NCBI GenBank assembly: GCA_038043445.1
Contig: JBBTBY010000088.1
Span: 1 to 39,616, forward strand
Reading direction: 5' to 3'
Origin: Spirochaetota bacterium
GTDB lineage: Bacteria > Spirochaetota > Brachyspiria > Brachyspirales > JACRPF01
Length of the DNA stretch: 39,616 bases
The notes beneath the pieces are model-generated. The model did not search any database. It was not told the DNA's origin and saw nothing but the letters and a program-made list of their open reading frames with translations. The translations under genes were made by a program, and so were the position numbers. The first letter of the stretch is position 1. The number at the start of each line of letters is the position of its first letter. This document shows positions 25,423 through 34,522 of the stretch, one piece after another.

Positions 25423-28400
25423 TCATTTTTTCTCCGTCAGCACCATGACCGGCCACAGATTGGCGTTAATATAACACTGTACCCCGGGAACAATGCTGTA
25501 CTGCGCCTTGAGCCCCTCATCACTGTCGCTCCACATCAACCCGAGACCGATATTCACACCGGCGGTCAAAGACATTGGCTTGATACGATTTTGGGGAAAA
25601 GCGATCTCGTAAATATATCCGTCCGCGGTCCGCTTAAAAGCCGTCTTGATCTCCGGTTCAACCATATTTCCGCCAGCAATGCCGGAAAGCTGAAAATCCG
25701 GCACATTGCGGAGATAGGCCGTCAATTTATTTCCTTCAAGGTCAGGACTAAAGTCATAACTATAATCATTCACATCCATACGCGGTGACTTTGTCTTTGA
25801 AAAATTCGCCCGCGCATCGCAGCGGGTGTCAAAGTATACCTGCAGGCAATCGTTTTTATACCGGGAGTCAATGGGGTGTTTCTCATCAACGCTGAATTTG
25901 TCGTCTACAACTTTGGAGCAGAGGTAGAAATTATTTTCATCCCAGGCAACTTTGAAGAACGCCTGGAAGTCTCCCGGGTAGCGGGCTTTTTCGTTTGGTT
26001 TTACCGCATCGGCGCGGTTTGCTTTGGTGATCTGCACCTCTGGAATATTCTGCCAATCATCCAAATCGCCGTCGATCACCAGCGAGGTTCTTGCTTTTTT
26101 TACTTTCAATGCGGTCAATGAAATATTTTCCTGAAACGCTTGTCCGTTATTTTCCTGCAACGAAACGGGTACGTGCAAATCAATTATTCTATCAAAAAGC
26201 GGCTGTTGTTTAAGCGGCGCCTGTATTCTTTCTGCACCCAATAAAGAAACGGAAAGTTCACAAGATTTGCCGCCAATATTTACCACTCCCTTCCAATCTT
26301 TGGAAAACATATTCTTAAAAGTAATTTGCAGGTTATTGTCGGCGGTCAATGCCGACGATACGGTAAATGGCGACATCTCAACGCCTTTCGCAACGGCTTT
26401 TTTTAAGGCGGCGGATATTTTCCCCAGAGAGCCCGGCTCGCCTTTAATGAAAACCGGAAATGGAGAGAGCGGTATAGTAACGCTCCCGGTTTCATTTTTT
26501 TTAATTTCTCGTCTGGCGCCCATCATGTCATAAAACTTTACCGGAATATCTCCGAAGTCAGCATCAAACTCCGGCTCCGGCGCACGCCCGCGGTCAACAT
26601 CCGGGATATATGACCATACGGCTGCTACGGGCTCACTGTTAGCGGTTTCAAAAACGTAGGCGCGCGAGTCACGTGCAAAGCGGATGTCTTCACGGAAATC
26701 GGCGTCGCCCAGCATGTTGCCAAGTGTGTTTATTACTCTGAATTGGGCGTTAGGCGAATAATAGTGATCCAAAGTCATACTCAAATGGTGTAAACTTCCG
26801 GATGTTACTGCCTTTATGCGTTTTTTATATTTCATTGCCGCCAGATGACTTCGCATAATAAAAGCGGAAGATATTTTTTCACCCCAACCCATGTCATAGG
26901 AAACAGCCGGCATGTTCTTCCAATGTACGGCAGTAGTCCCTCCCGCATAAGGATTCAAGTTCCAGGCGGGAATATTGTATCCCGCATACCAAATACCTTC
27001 GTTGAAAAAAACATCTGTGTCGCCGTATCCATTTTCATCAAGCATTTTCAAAAGGATGGCAGTGTCATCATCCAGATCCGGATTTTCCGGGCCGGTCCGA
27101 TACGTATGAGCGGCAATAGCATCAAATTGAGGTGTTTTCCCTACGGCTTGTATCAAACGCTTTAAGTACGGTATGGTGCGGTCTGGAGTCAATGATGCTA
27201 TTCCCTGGTCAAGATATACCCTGGCGTTTGGATTTCCTTTTTTAACGCCGCGCCAGAAAGCATGAAGCATGTTGGCTGCATCAGCAATCGGCATATTGGC
27301 AAAACGGCAATCCAGCTCGCCGATGAGCGCCCATGCATCGATCCAGTGCATAGAGCGGACAAGGCGTTCTGTAATGGTTTCGATTTGCCTTTCCAGTTCA
27401 GGACTACAATTGGTCGCTGTTTCCAATAGTACAATTTCATTCGTACTGCCGTCTGAAAGGATAAGTTTAAACGGCTTGATATAAACTGTTTCCATCATAA
27501 GACCCTGTTCAAAGTGCAGGCCATAGTTCGTTATATGATCAAAATAATCTTCTTTTGGAAATTCCCTGGTTGTTTTAGCATTACCTCCATCAATAGCGCC
27601 TATTCCAAAATATTTTACGAAATTAAGAAAGTTTGTTCGATCGGGCGCTTTAGACACTGTCTCTTGGATATAGAGACTGAAAAACTCTTTGTTCTTATGT
27701 GTTCCCGTCAGGTAATCCATTATATTAATCCTGAAATAATCGGTATAGCTCAAACCGCTGCCGGAAAACTCCGTACGGACAATGTTTATCCCTTTCAGAA
27801 AATCTTTTGTTTTCCACGGCAATTTTATTTTTGCCTTACCGTTTTCATCCGTTTGAAATTCAAAGGTACTCTTGCTCTGCAGCACCTTCTGGAAATTATC
27901 CACGGCCACCTGCACGGTACCGTTCATCTTTTTCGGAGCGTCATGAATTATCAATTCCGATTCGAACGGCGACTGGCTTTCGACATTGGCGTCCGGCTGT
28001 CCGTTTACCATGAGCTCCGCGCTGGGCTCAGACTGAAAATCACTCTGTTCCCCTTCGATAACTTGAATTCCATCGACCCATGTTTTACCGCCGGGAGTAC
28101 CGCTGACGCTGAGTGTCAGTGCGGCAGCCGTGCCTCCGGGTGCCTCCGGCGCAAAACTAAAATTGGTTGAATACCGTGTCCACTCGCGTGAATTAACTTT
28201 TATGTTAAAGAATCGTCTTTCATTAACCCGTTCGCCCCAAAGAGGGATCCAGCTCTGGATGTTAATATTTAAAACAGGACTGTCTTTGCTGTCAGTTTTT
28301 GCCCAATAGCTTACCGAATATATTTTCCGTTTATTCACTGGAAATGTAAAAGAATAGAGCATTTGCTCCCGTAAGGGATACTGTTGTGTGAAATGACGGA

Positions 28401-29442
28401 TAAGCATGCTGTTTTTTCCATATTTTGAAACGGTATTGTCAATTTCAAAAATCTTCAGACCTTTGGAATCCGTTGGCCAATAACCATTGATTTTCCAGTA
28501 TCTGAAACCCGCTTCGAACGACGCATTTTGCATCAGATTGATGCCGGCACGCCAGACCGGGGTATTCAGATCGTCCGCGGCTTTGATGTCGATGCCCGCG
28601 TAGGCGTCGGATTGTTTGATCTCGACACCGGCGCGCAAGTCAAGCGTAAACGATTCTTTGCCGGCCGAGTCTGGTTTAATACGCACAAGAATTCCCGCTG
28701 AATCGCCTGATGCAAGAAGCACACCCGGGTATAAACTATTGACAGTAAAAGCAGGTATTTTTGAATCGGCAAACATTGCCAGTGACGTGAACTTATTGGT
28801 GTCACAAAGAATTGTATTTTTCTCGTATTTGCTTAGCGGAAAATCTTTCCCGTCTACATTGAAAAACATACCCGACATAATACTTGTGGAAGGCGCAGTT
28901 ATTCCTATAAACCCGGCAACAAGCAATTTTTCTGAACCTTCAGGAATCTGGCGTTCCGCATCAAAACGGATAAGCCCATCAGGTAAAAGAGTGATATCGA
29001 TTTTTACATCACCGAGGATGAGCCCGGGTTTGTCCAATGGAAACTTCGCCGTAATGGCAACTTTCTTCTCAGAGGCGAAAGGTTTTATCTGTACATCCTT
29101 GAATTGATGCAATTGTAAATATCCAAAAGCGGTGTTCGCAGTATACGTCATGCTGAACTGCGCGCGCGAGCTCTGGCTTTTCAGCGATATTTTCCCATCT
29201 GCGTCAATCGCAAGGCTTTTTTCCCCGAATAAAAAGCGCCCGCCGGTAAACTCGCCCTGGTTCTGGACAATGGCATCCGGTTTTTTATCGGAGTTCAGAA
29301 ATGGCGGGGTGACCGTGGTGAGCACGCGGGCGCTCAATTTTAAATCTTGCGCGGCTTCTGGTGCAGCCCAGGTGTGCGCGACAAGCAGCAGTAGCGCTGC
29401 TGTGAATACCAGATTAATGTTGACCAGGCTTGTTGTTTGCAT
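25423..29442 (-). CDS. Secreted GH39-like clan GH-A glycosidase with CBM4/9-like and CBM9-like modules
   Basis: A 1339-residue exported enzyme. Residues 1-26 form a signal peptide (ALLLLVAHTWAAPEA). After N-terminal beta-domains, a CBM4/9-like jelly roll starts near 300 (INLMQNASFEAGFRYWKING). The barrel (about 590-930) contains IGELD with candidate acid/base E709 and FFNEGIWYAG with candidate nucleophile E815. The C-terminal 190 residues (ARTSLVIDGDLDDWQNIPE, FQAFFKVAWDENNFYLC) match a CBM9-type xylan/cellulose-end-binding domain. It starts one base after the sulfatase stop and ends 19 bases before the glycyl radical enzyme gene. GC is clearly lower than in the flanking genes, suggesting separate origin. 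Confidence 0.82.
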   Translation of the reverse strand: MQTTSLVNINLVFTAALLLLVAHTWAAPEAAQDLKLSARVLTTVTPPFLNSDKKPDAIVQNQGEFTGGRFLFGEKSLAIDADGKISLKSQSSRAQFSMTYTANTAFGYLQLHQFKDVQIKPFASEKKVAITAKFPLDKPGLILGDVKIDITLLPDGLIRFDAERQIPEGSEKLLVAGFIGITAPSTSIMSGMFFNVDGKDFPLSKYEKNTILCDTNKFTSLAMFADSKIPAFTVNSLYPGVLLASGDSAGILVRIKPDSAGKESFTLDLRAGVEIKQSDAYAGIDIKAADDLNTPVWRAGINLMQNASFEAGFRYWKINGYWPTDSKGLKIFEIDNTVSKYGKNSMLIRHFTQQYPLREQMLYSFTFPVNKRKIYSVSYWAKTDSKDSPVLNINIQSWIPLWGERVNERRFFNIKVNSREWTRYSTNFSFAPEAPGGTAAALTLSVSGTPGGKTWVDGIQVIEGEQSDFQSEPSAELMVNGQPDANVESQSPFESELIIHDAPKKMNGTVQVAVDNFQKVLQSKSTFEFQTDENGKAKIKLPWKTKDFLKGINIVRTEFSGSGLSYTDYFRINIMDYLTGTHKNKEFFSLYIQETVSKAPDRTNFLNFVKYFGIGAIDGGNAKTTREFPKEDYFDHITNYGLHFEQGLMMETVYIKPFKLILSDGSTNEIVLLETATNCSPELERQIETITERLVRSMHWIDAWALIGELDCRFANMPIADAANMLHAFWRGVKKGNPNARVYLDQGIASLTPDRTIPYLKRLIQAVGKTPQFDAIAAHTYRTGPENPDLDDDTAILLKMLDENGYGDTDVFFNEGIWYAGYNIPAWNLNPYAGGTTAVHWKNMPAVSYDMGWGEKISSAFIMRSHLAAMKYKKRIKAVTSGSLHHLSMTLDHYYSPNAQFRVINTLGNMLGDADFREDIRFARDSRAYVFETANSEPVAAVWSYIPDVDRGRAPEPEFDADFGDIPVKFYDMMGARREIKKNETGSVTIPLSPFPVFIKGEPGSLGKISAALKKAVAKGVEMSPFTVSSALTADNNLQITFKNMFSKDWKGVVNIGGKSCELSVSLLGAERIQAPLKQQPLFDRIIDLHVPVSLQENNGQAFQENISLTALKVKKARTSLVIDGDLDDWQNIPEVQITKANRADAVKPNEKARYPGDFQAFFKVAWDENNFYLCSKVVDDKFSVDEKHPIDSRYKNDCLQVYFDTRCDARANFSKTKSPRMDVNDYSYDFSPDLEGNKLTAYLRNVPDFQLSGIAGGNMVEPEIKTAFKRTADGYIYEIAFPQNRIKPMSLTAGVNIGLGLMWSDSDEGLKAQYSIVPGVQCYINANLWPVMVLTEKK

Positions 29443-29443
29443 T

Positions 29444-30952
29444 CTATTTCCGCCTCATGAAGTCCCATGCCGTCGGCTTGATCGTCTCTCCATACCTTTC
29501 TACCCACGCACGGTTCACTTCATCCAATCGTCTGCTTATGACCGACCAGGATTCGAATGGAATATTTTTATTCTCCGCAAGGTCATGGCATTGTTTTTTC
29601 AAGTTCTTTAACAATTCGCTGGAATGAGTGTCATCGATCAGATTGCGCAATTGACAGGGATCTTCCTGATTGTCGTATAATATTATCGGAGCCGCCATGG
29701 ATTCTGCATAGGTATACCGCTCCGTTCGGATGCCTCGATACGCCGGCAAATTCCACTCCCACGGACACATGATGTACGCCGCATCCGGCGTTTTCTGCGC
29801 TTCGCCTCTGATGAGCGGTGCGAAATTCATACCCTCGCAATAATCCGGCACCGGCAGCCCGAGTAATTCCATGAGCGTCGGCATGATATCCGGCGTGTTG
29901 AACGGCCGTGATGTAGTGCCGGCAGGGACCTCTTTTGGATAGCGGAGAATGAATGGAACGTTGATCGATTCCTCCCATGGGTGGACTTTTTGAAAGGCGC
30001 CCTGCGAAAAAAGCATATCGCCGTGGTCGGAGGTAAACACGACTATTGTATTATCGGCAATTCCGCATTGTTCCAGGTGATCGAGGATTCGCCCGACATT
30101 GTGGTCTAATGCAGAAATCGCCGCATAGTAATCGCGCAGCATGATCAGGTCGGGTGTATTCGGCATCGACCCTCTGCCAATTGATTTATCAAAACCATAC
30201 CGTTTGTGCCATTCCACCACCTCTTCGGGCGATAGATATGTATCGACAGGCTTGCAGCAGCCGGGAACACACGTTGGATAATTGAAAATATCACGCGGGA
30301 CATTCGGACGGAATTCCAGCATCTCGAGATCATACATATCCTTCCAACGGTTCGGAACTGTATGGTAGGGGTCATGTGGCGGTCCATAAGAGAGGAAAAG
30401 CGAGAAGGGATTATTTTTATGCTCTGAAATATATTGTAATGAAATGTCAGTCTGTATATCCGGCTCGTATCCATAAAATCTTACCGGGGACGGATCGTCG
30501 TTGAGATAGTACCACCCGTCAAGATAATCGTGAGTGCAATTCACTCCCACCCAAAGAGCATCGAATCCATGACGGTGCTCTCCCGGCGGCATGAATGTCC
30601 GGCGGTATCCGGCGGGGCCGAAGAGATGCCATTTTCCGACCCAGCCGGTTTTGTATCCGCCGGCCCGCAGAGCATGTCCGATACCTTTGCCGTCGATCGG
30701 CAAGGGGACGTCGTTTGAAAGCACACCGGTCGTTGTCGGGTAGCGTCCGCTTATGAGACAGGCACGATGCGGTGTACAGGAGGCAAGGCATGATACTGCG
30801 TTACTGAAACGGATGCCTTCACCAGCTAAGCGATCTAAGTTCGGGGTATGTATCTGGTGATTACCGGCACACCCCATATCCATGCCGCGCATTTGGTCTG
30901 CAAAAATGAAAACGAGATTGGGACGAGATGTTGTTCCGGTTTTATCAGACAT
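29444..30952 (-). CDS. Type I sulfatase (formylglycine-dependent)
   Basis: A 502-residue sulfatase of the arylsulfatase/choline-sulfatase family. The maturation motif is C59-T-P-H-R followed by ACLISGRYP, so C59 would be converted to formylglycine. NLVFIFADQMR has the metal-binding Asp near residue 19, GKWHLFG the Lys-x-His pair, and FTSDHGD the second metal site. GGGAG lies 6 bases before the ATG at 30952, and the gene overlaps the IclR stop by 8 bases. No signal peptide is visible, which points to cytoplasmic desulfation of imported sugars unless a different start is used. No sulfatase-maturing enzyme is encoded in the window. Confidence 0.92.
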   Translation of the reverse strand: MSDKTGTTSRPNLVFIFADQMRGMDMGCAGNHQIHTPNLDRLAGEGIRFSNAVSCLASCTPHRACLISGRYPTTTGVLSNDVPLPIDGKGIGHALRAGGYKTGWVGKWHLFGPAGYRRTFMPPGEHRHGFDALWVGVNCTHDYLDGWYYLNDDPSPVRFYGYEPDIQTDISLQYISEHKNNPFSLFLSYGPPHDPYHTVPNRWKDMYDLEMLEFRPNVPRDIFNYPTCVPGCCKPVDTYLSPEEVVEWHKRYGFDKSIGRGSMPNTPDLIMLRDYYAAISALDHNVGRILDHLEQCGIADNTIVVFTSDHGDMLFSQGAFQKVHPWEESINVPFILRYPKEVPAGTTSRPFNTPDIMPTLMELLGLPVPDYCEGMNFAPLIRGEAQKTPDAAYIMCPWEWNLPAYRGIRTERYTYAESMAAPIILYDNQEDPCQLRNLIDDTHSSELLKNLKKQCHDLAENKNIPFESWSVISRRLDEVNRAWVERYGETIKPTAWDFMRRK

Positions 30953-31754
30953 GCTGCACTCCCGCGAATTGCCTGCCCGTCCTGCCCATAGTCTCTGAAA
31001 TGCGATTTGATGCTTCGATAACGACCGATGCGATCCCCTTCATCCGCTCTTCCGAAAGCCGGTATGCGGGCGCAACGATACCAATGGACGCTATTCCCAT
31101 TGTATCCGTGCCATGCACCGGTGCGCCGATACAGCGAACGCCGTTCAGATATTCCTCATAGTCGAACGCAAAGCCGTTCGTTCTGATGCCGGACAATTCT
31201 GAACGAAGTTTCCCGCCATCGGTTATGGTCCTCTCCGTGAGAGATGCCAGACCCTTCCTGATATATTCATTCATGAATTTTTCATCCGCGAACGCAAGCA
31301 TGCACTTGCCGAATGCTGAAGCATGCGGATACAGTATCGATCCGGTATCGGCATGTATGCGCAATGGATTCGTCGTTTCGATCTGGTCCAGCAGCACCAT
31401 ACGGTCACCCTGCAGAATTGCTAAATGCACGGTTTCGCCGGTCTGTTCGCTGAGTTCCTTCATCACCGGCAGCGCCTTTGTACGCATATCGATGCGGCTT
31501 CCCGCGATCTGGCCGAGCACGAAGAACTTCGCGCCGAGAGCATAACCCGTGCCGCTTTTCTCGGCGTATCCGCGATGCTCCATCTCCATGACGATGCGGT
31601 ACACCGTGTTCACCGGCATTTCGAGTGCGCGGGAAAGCTCATTGATGCCGAACGCGCGGTTCTCCCTCGCCATGAGCTCGACGATATCGAACATTTTGCT
31701 TATCGCGGGGGCGGCATATTTTTGCTTCTTTTCAGCCAAATACTTGCTCCACAT
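30945..31754 (-). CDS. IclR-family transcriptional regulator
   Basis: A 269-residue regulator: winged helix-turn-helix at about 14-75 (AISKMFDIVELMARENRAFGI..., PVNTVYRIVMEME), then the IclR effector domain (about 85-262, ALPVMKELSEQTGETVHLAIL, PHASAFGKCMLAF, IGAPVHG). It heads the operon with the sulfatase and following genes, so it probably regulates its own operon. A strong promoter and a palindrome directly before the ATG support autoregulation. Ligands of IclR proteins are often aromatic or sugar acids; the ligand here is unknown. Confidence 0.92.
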   Translation of the reverse strand: MWSKYLAEKKQKYAAPAISKMFDIVELMARENRAFGINELSRALEMPVNTVYRIVMEMEHRGYAEKSGTGYALGAKFFVLGQIAGSRIDMRTKALPVMKELSEQTGETVHLAILQGDRMVLLDQIETTNPLRIHADTGSILYPHASAFGKCMLAFADEKFMNEYIRKGLASLTERTITDGGKLRSELSGIRTNGFAFDYEEYLNGVRCIGAPVHGTDTMGIASIGIVAPAYRLSEERMKGIASVVIEASNRISETMGRTGRQFAGVQHV

Positions 31755-31779
31755 TGGTTATACCATATATGGATAACCA
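31755..31779. promoter_or_regulatory. Palindromic operator candidate directly before the IclR gene
   Basis: Outer arms TGGTTAT (31755-31761) and ATAACCA (31773-31779) flank an inner perfect palindrome CCATATATGG (31763-31772). The 25-base site lies between the promoter and the start codon, a typical position for repressor binding. IclR-type sites are similar AT-centred palindromes beginning TGG and ending CCA. Confidence 0.6.
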
Positions 31780-31789
31780 TATCGCAAGT

Positions 31790-31817
31790 AATATAATACA
31801 GATATGTAGTAAGTCAA
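31790..31817 (-). promoter_or_regulatory. Promoter of the IclR-sulfatase-GRE operon
   Basis: Minus strand: TTGACT (31817-31812), 16-base spacer, TATATT (31795-31790); each box matches 5 of 6. Transcript would start near 31783, just upstream of the palindrome. Confidence 0.6.
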
Positions 31818-31844
31818 ACGAATTGAAACAGATCTACAGTATCG

Positions 31845-31952
31845 CTACCGCTCCCCGGCATGAACAAGCTCAAAGTACGGTGTCGGCCCGTTCTTCAGAT
31901 CGCCCGTTCTTATTTTCAGCACTATGCGTCCGTCCCTGATCTCAGTCGGCAT
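31845..31952 (-). CDS. Possible 35-residue ORF downstream of argG
   Basis: A frame starting MPTEIRDGRIVLKIRTGDLK and ending HAGER lies 30 bases after the argG stop in the same strand and phase. Its amino acid pattern looks coding (alternating hydrophobic and charged residues), and GGAAAAG just before the ATG is a weak ribosome-binding site. I recognise no family. It may be a small co-transcribed gene or a fragment. Confidence 0.35.
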   Translation of the reverse strand: MPTEIRDGRIVLKIRTGDLKNGPTPYFELVHAGER

Positions 31953-31982
31953 CTTTTCCGCACGCGTACCGTTCTGCGCGCG

Positions 31983-33368
<1,386 letters not shown>

Positions 33369-33395
33369 TCAGAGCGGATGACCGGCCGAGGGCGT

Positions 33396-33424
33396 AGTGT
33401 ACCCGATTCGTCCATGCGCGTCAA
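33396..33424 (-). promoter_or_regulatory. Promoter of argG
   Basis: Minus strand: TTGACG (33424-33419), 17-base spacer, TACACT (33401-33396). Start point near 33389 gives a leader of about 54 bases. Confidence 0.6.
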
Positions 33425-33486
33425 TTACTTTTTCCAGGAATGGCGCACGGATGCAGGGGTTTTCACGGCCGAAAGCCCCGGTTACA

Positions 33487-33515
33487 TTGACAAATTGCTG
33501 AAAATCGAATACACT
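33487..33515 (+). promoter_or_regulatory. Promoter of the TPR-ABC transporter operon
   Basis: TTGACA at 33487-33492, 17-base spacer, TACACT at 33510-33515. Start point near 33522 gives a leader of about 67 bases to the TPR gene. It has the same -10 hexamer as the divergent argG promoter. Confidence 0.65.
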
Positions 33516-33588
33516 GGCCGTTGTTTGCCCCGGGGATTTTTCTCGGGAGCACGTAACGTTTGTAGCGACATTATCCAGGAGTAACATC

Positions 33589-34479
33589 ATGCACAAGGTA
33601 CTGTCCTTCGCTGTCATCGCGGTGCTGGCTGTCATGCCGGCGTTCGCACAGAAAAAAGGCTATCTCTCCACGAACGATGTCGAGCAGAAACTCGCACAGG
33701 GCTGGCGCACGTACATCTTCAGCGATTATAAATCCGCCATGCGCAATTTTGATGCGGTGGTAAAAGGCACTCCAATGGGTAATGATGCGTCCGCCGACCC
33801 ATACATGCGCTCGGCGCACTGCAAGGCGCTTTACGGCCTCGGGCTCGTGTGGAATTTTTCCGACAACCCGGACAAGAAAAAGGCGGCGGATCTCTATCAG
33901 CAGGCAGTGGACCAGGGCGGCACGATGGACGAAGCGGCGTGGGCGCTCCTTGCGCTTGCACGGCTTAAGCATGTCGTCGGCGTGAACGAAGAGCCGGATT
34001 TCCCCGCTATCCGCGCCGCGTATCAGAAGGTCATCGATAAATTCCCCGTTCATCCTGCGACCGAAGAAGCGATAATATATCAGCAGGAAACGTATCTTGT
34101 GTCATGGAAAAAAGATGACGCCCTGATCGCCGAAAAAGCGCTTGTCAACTATGTGAAGAATTATCCCAACCCGAACCTCCTTCGACTTGCATATACCTGC
34201 CTCGGCTACGCGTACAAAATGCTCGACAATCCGCAGAAGCGTATGGATGTCAGCATGGCGAACCTCAAGCTTATCGAGGAAGACAAGGTCAATCCGAGCA
34301 TCAAGGACCTTACCGCGGCTATCTGGTATATCGCGGATATCGCTGAATGGGGCCTTGGCGATTTTGGCACCGCACGCAAATATTACAATCGTCTCATCAA
34401 AGATTATCCGCTTGACATGCGTGTGTTCGCCGCAAAGATCGCACTGAAGCGCATGAGTGAAATGGATGGGAAGCGATAG
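33589..34479 (+). CDS. Exported tetratricopeptide-repeat protein
   Basis: A 296-residue protein with signal peptide (1-20, cleavage after PAFAQ) and AGGAG 7 bases before the ATG. The rest is all-helical with TPR-like repeats, e.g. YKSAMRNFDAVVKG near 45-60, KKKAADLYQQAVDQGG, AIRAAYQKVIDKFPVHP and TARKYYNRLIKDYPLD near the end. The spacing of these units and Pro after each FP/YP fit the outer-membrane lipoprotein/YbgF style. It begins an operon with the LysM solute-binding protein and the fused permease. It may organise the transport complex in the periplasm or bind peptidoglycan-associated partners; that is inference. Confidence 0.8.
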   Translation: MHKVLSFAVIAVLAVMPAFAQKKGYLSTNDVEQKLAQGWRTYIFSDYKSAMRNFDAVVKGTPMGNDASADPYMRSAHCKALYGLGLVWNFSDNPDKKKAADLYQQAVDQGGTMDEAAWALLALARLKHVVGVNEEPDFPAIRAAYQKVIDKFPVHPATEEAIIYQQETYLVSWKKDDALIAEKALVNYVKNYPNPNLLRLAYTCLGYAYKMLDNPQKRMDVSMANLKLIEEDKVNPSIKDLTAAIWYIADIAEWGLGDFGTARKYYNRLIKDYPLDMRVFAAKIALKRMSEMDGKR

Positions 34480-34484
34480 TACCG

Positions 34485-34502
34485 CATACGGCGGTCCGTA
34501 TG
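34485..34502. promoter_or_regulatory. Short hairpin between the TPR and solute-binding-protein genes
   Basis: Perfect 7-bp stem CATACGG/CCGTATG with a 4-base loop (34485-34502), followed by TATAATTT at 34503-34510 and the ribosome-binding site AGGGAAG. It could be an mRNA processing or attenuation hairpin that sets the ratio of TPR to binding protein. The TATAAT could alternatively be a -10 box, but no -35 fits. Confidence 0.35.
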
Positions 34503-34522
34503 TATAATTTAGGGAAGTATTG

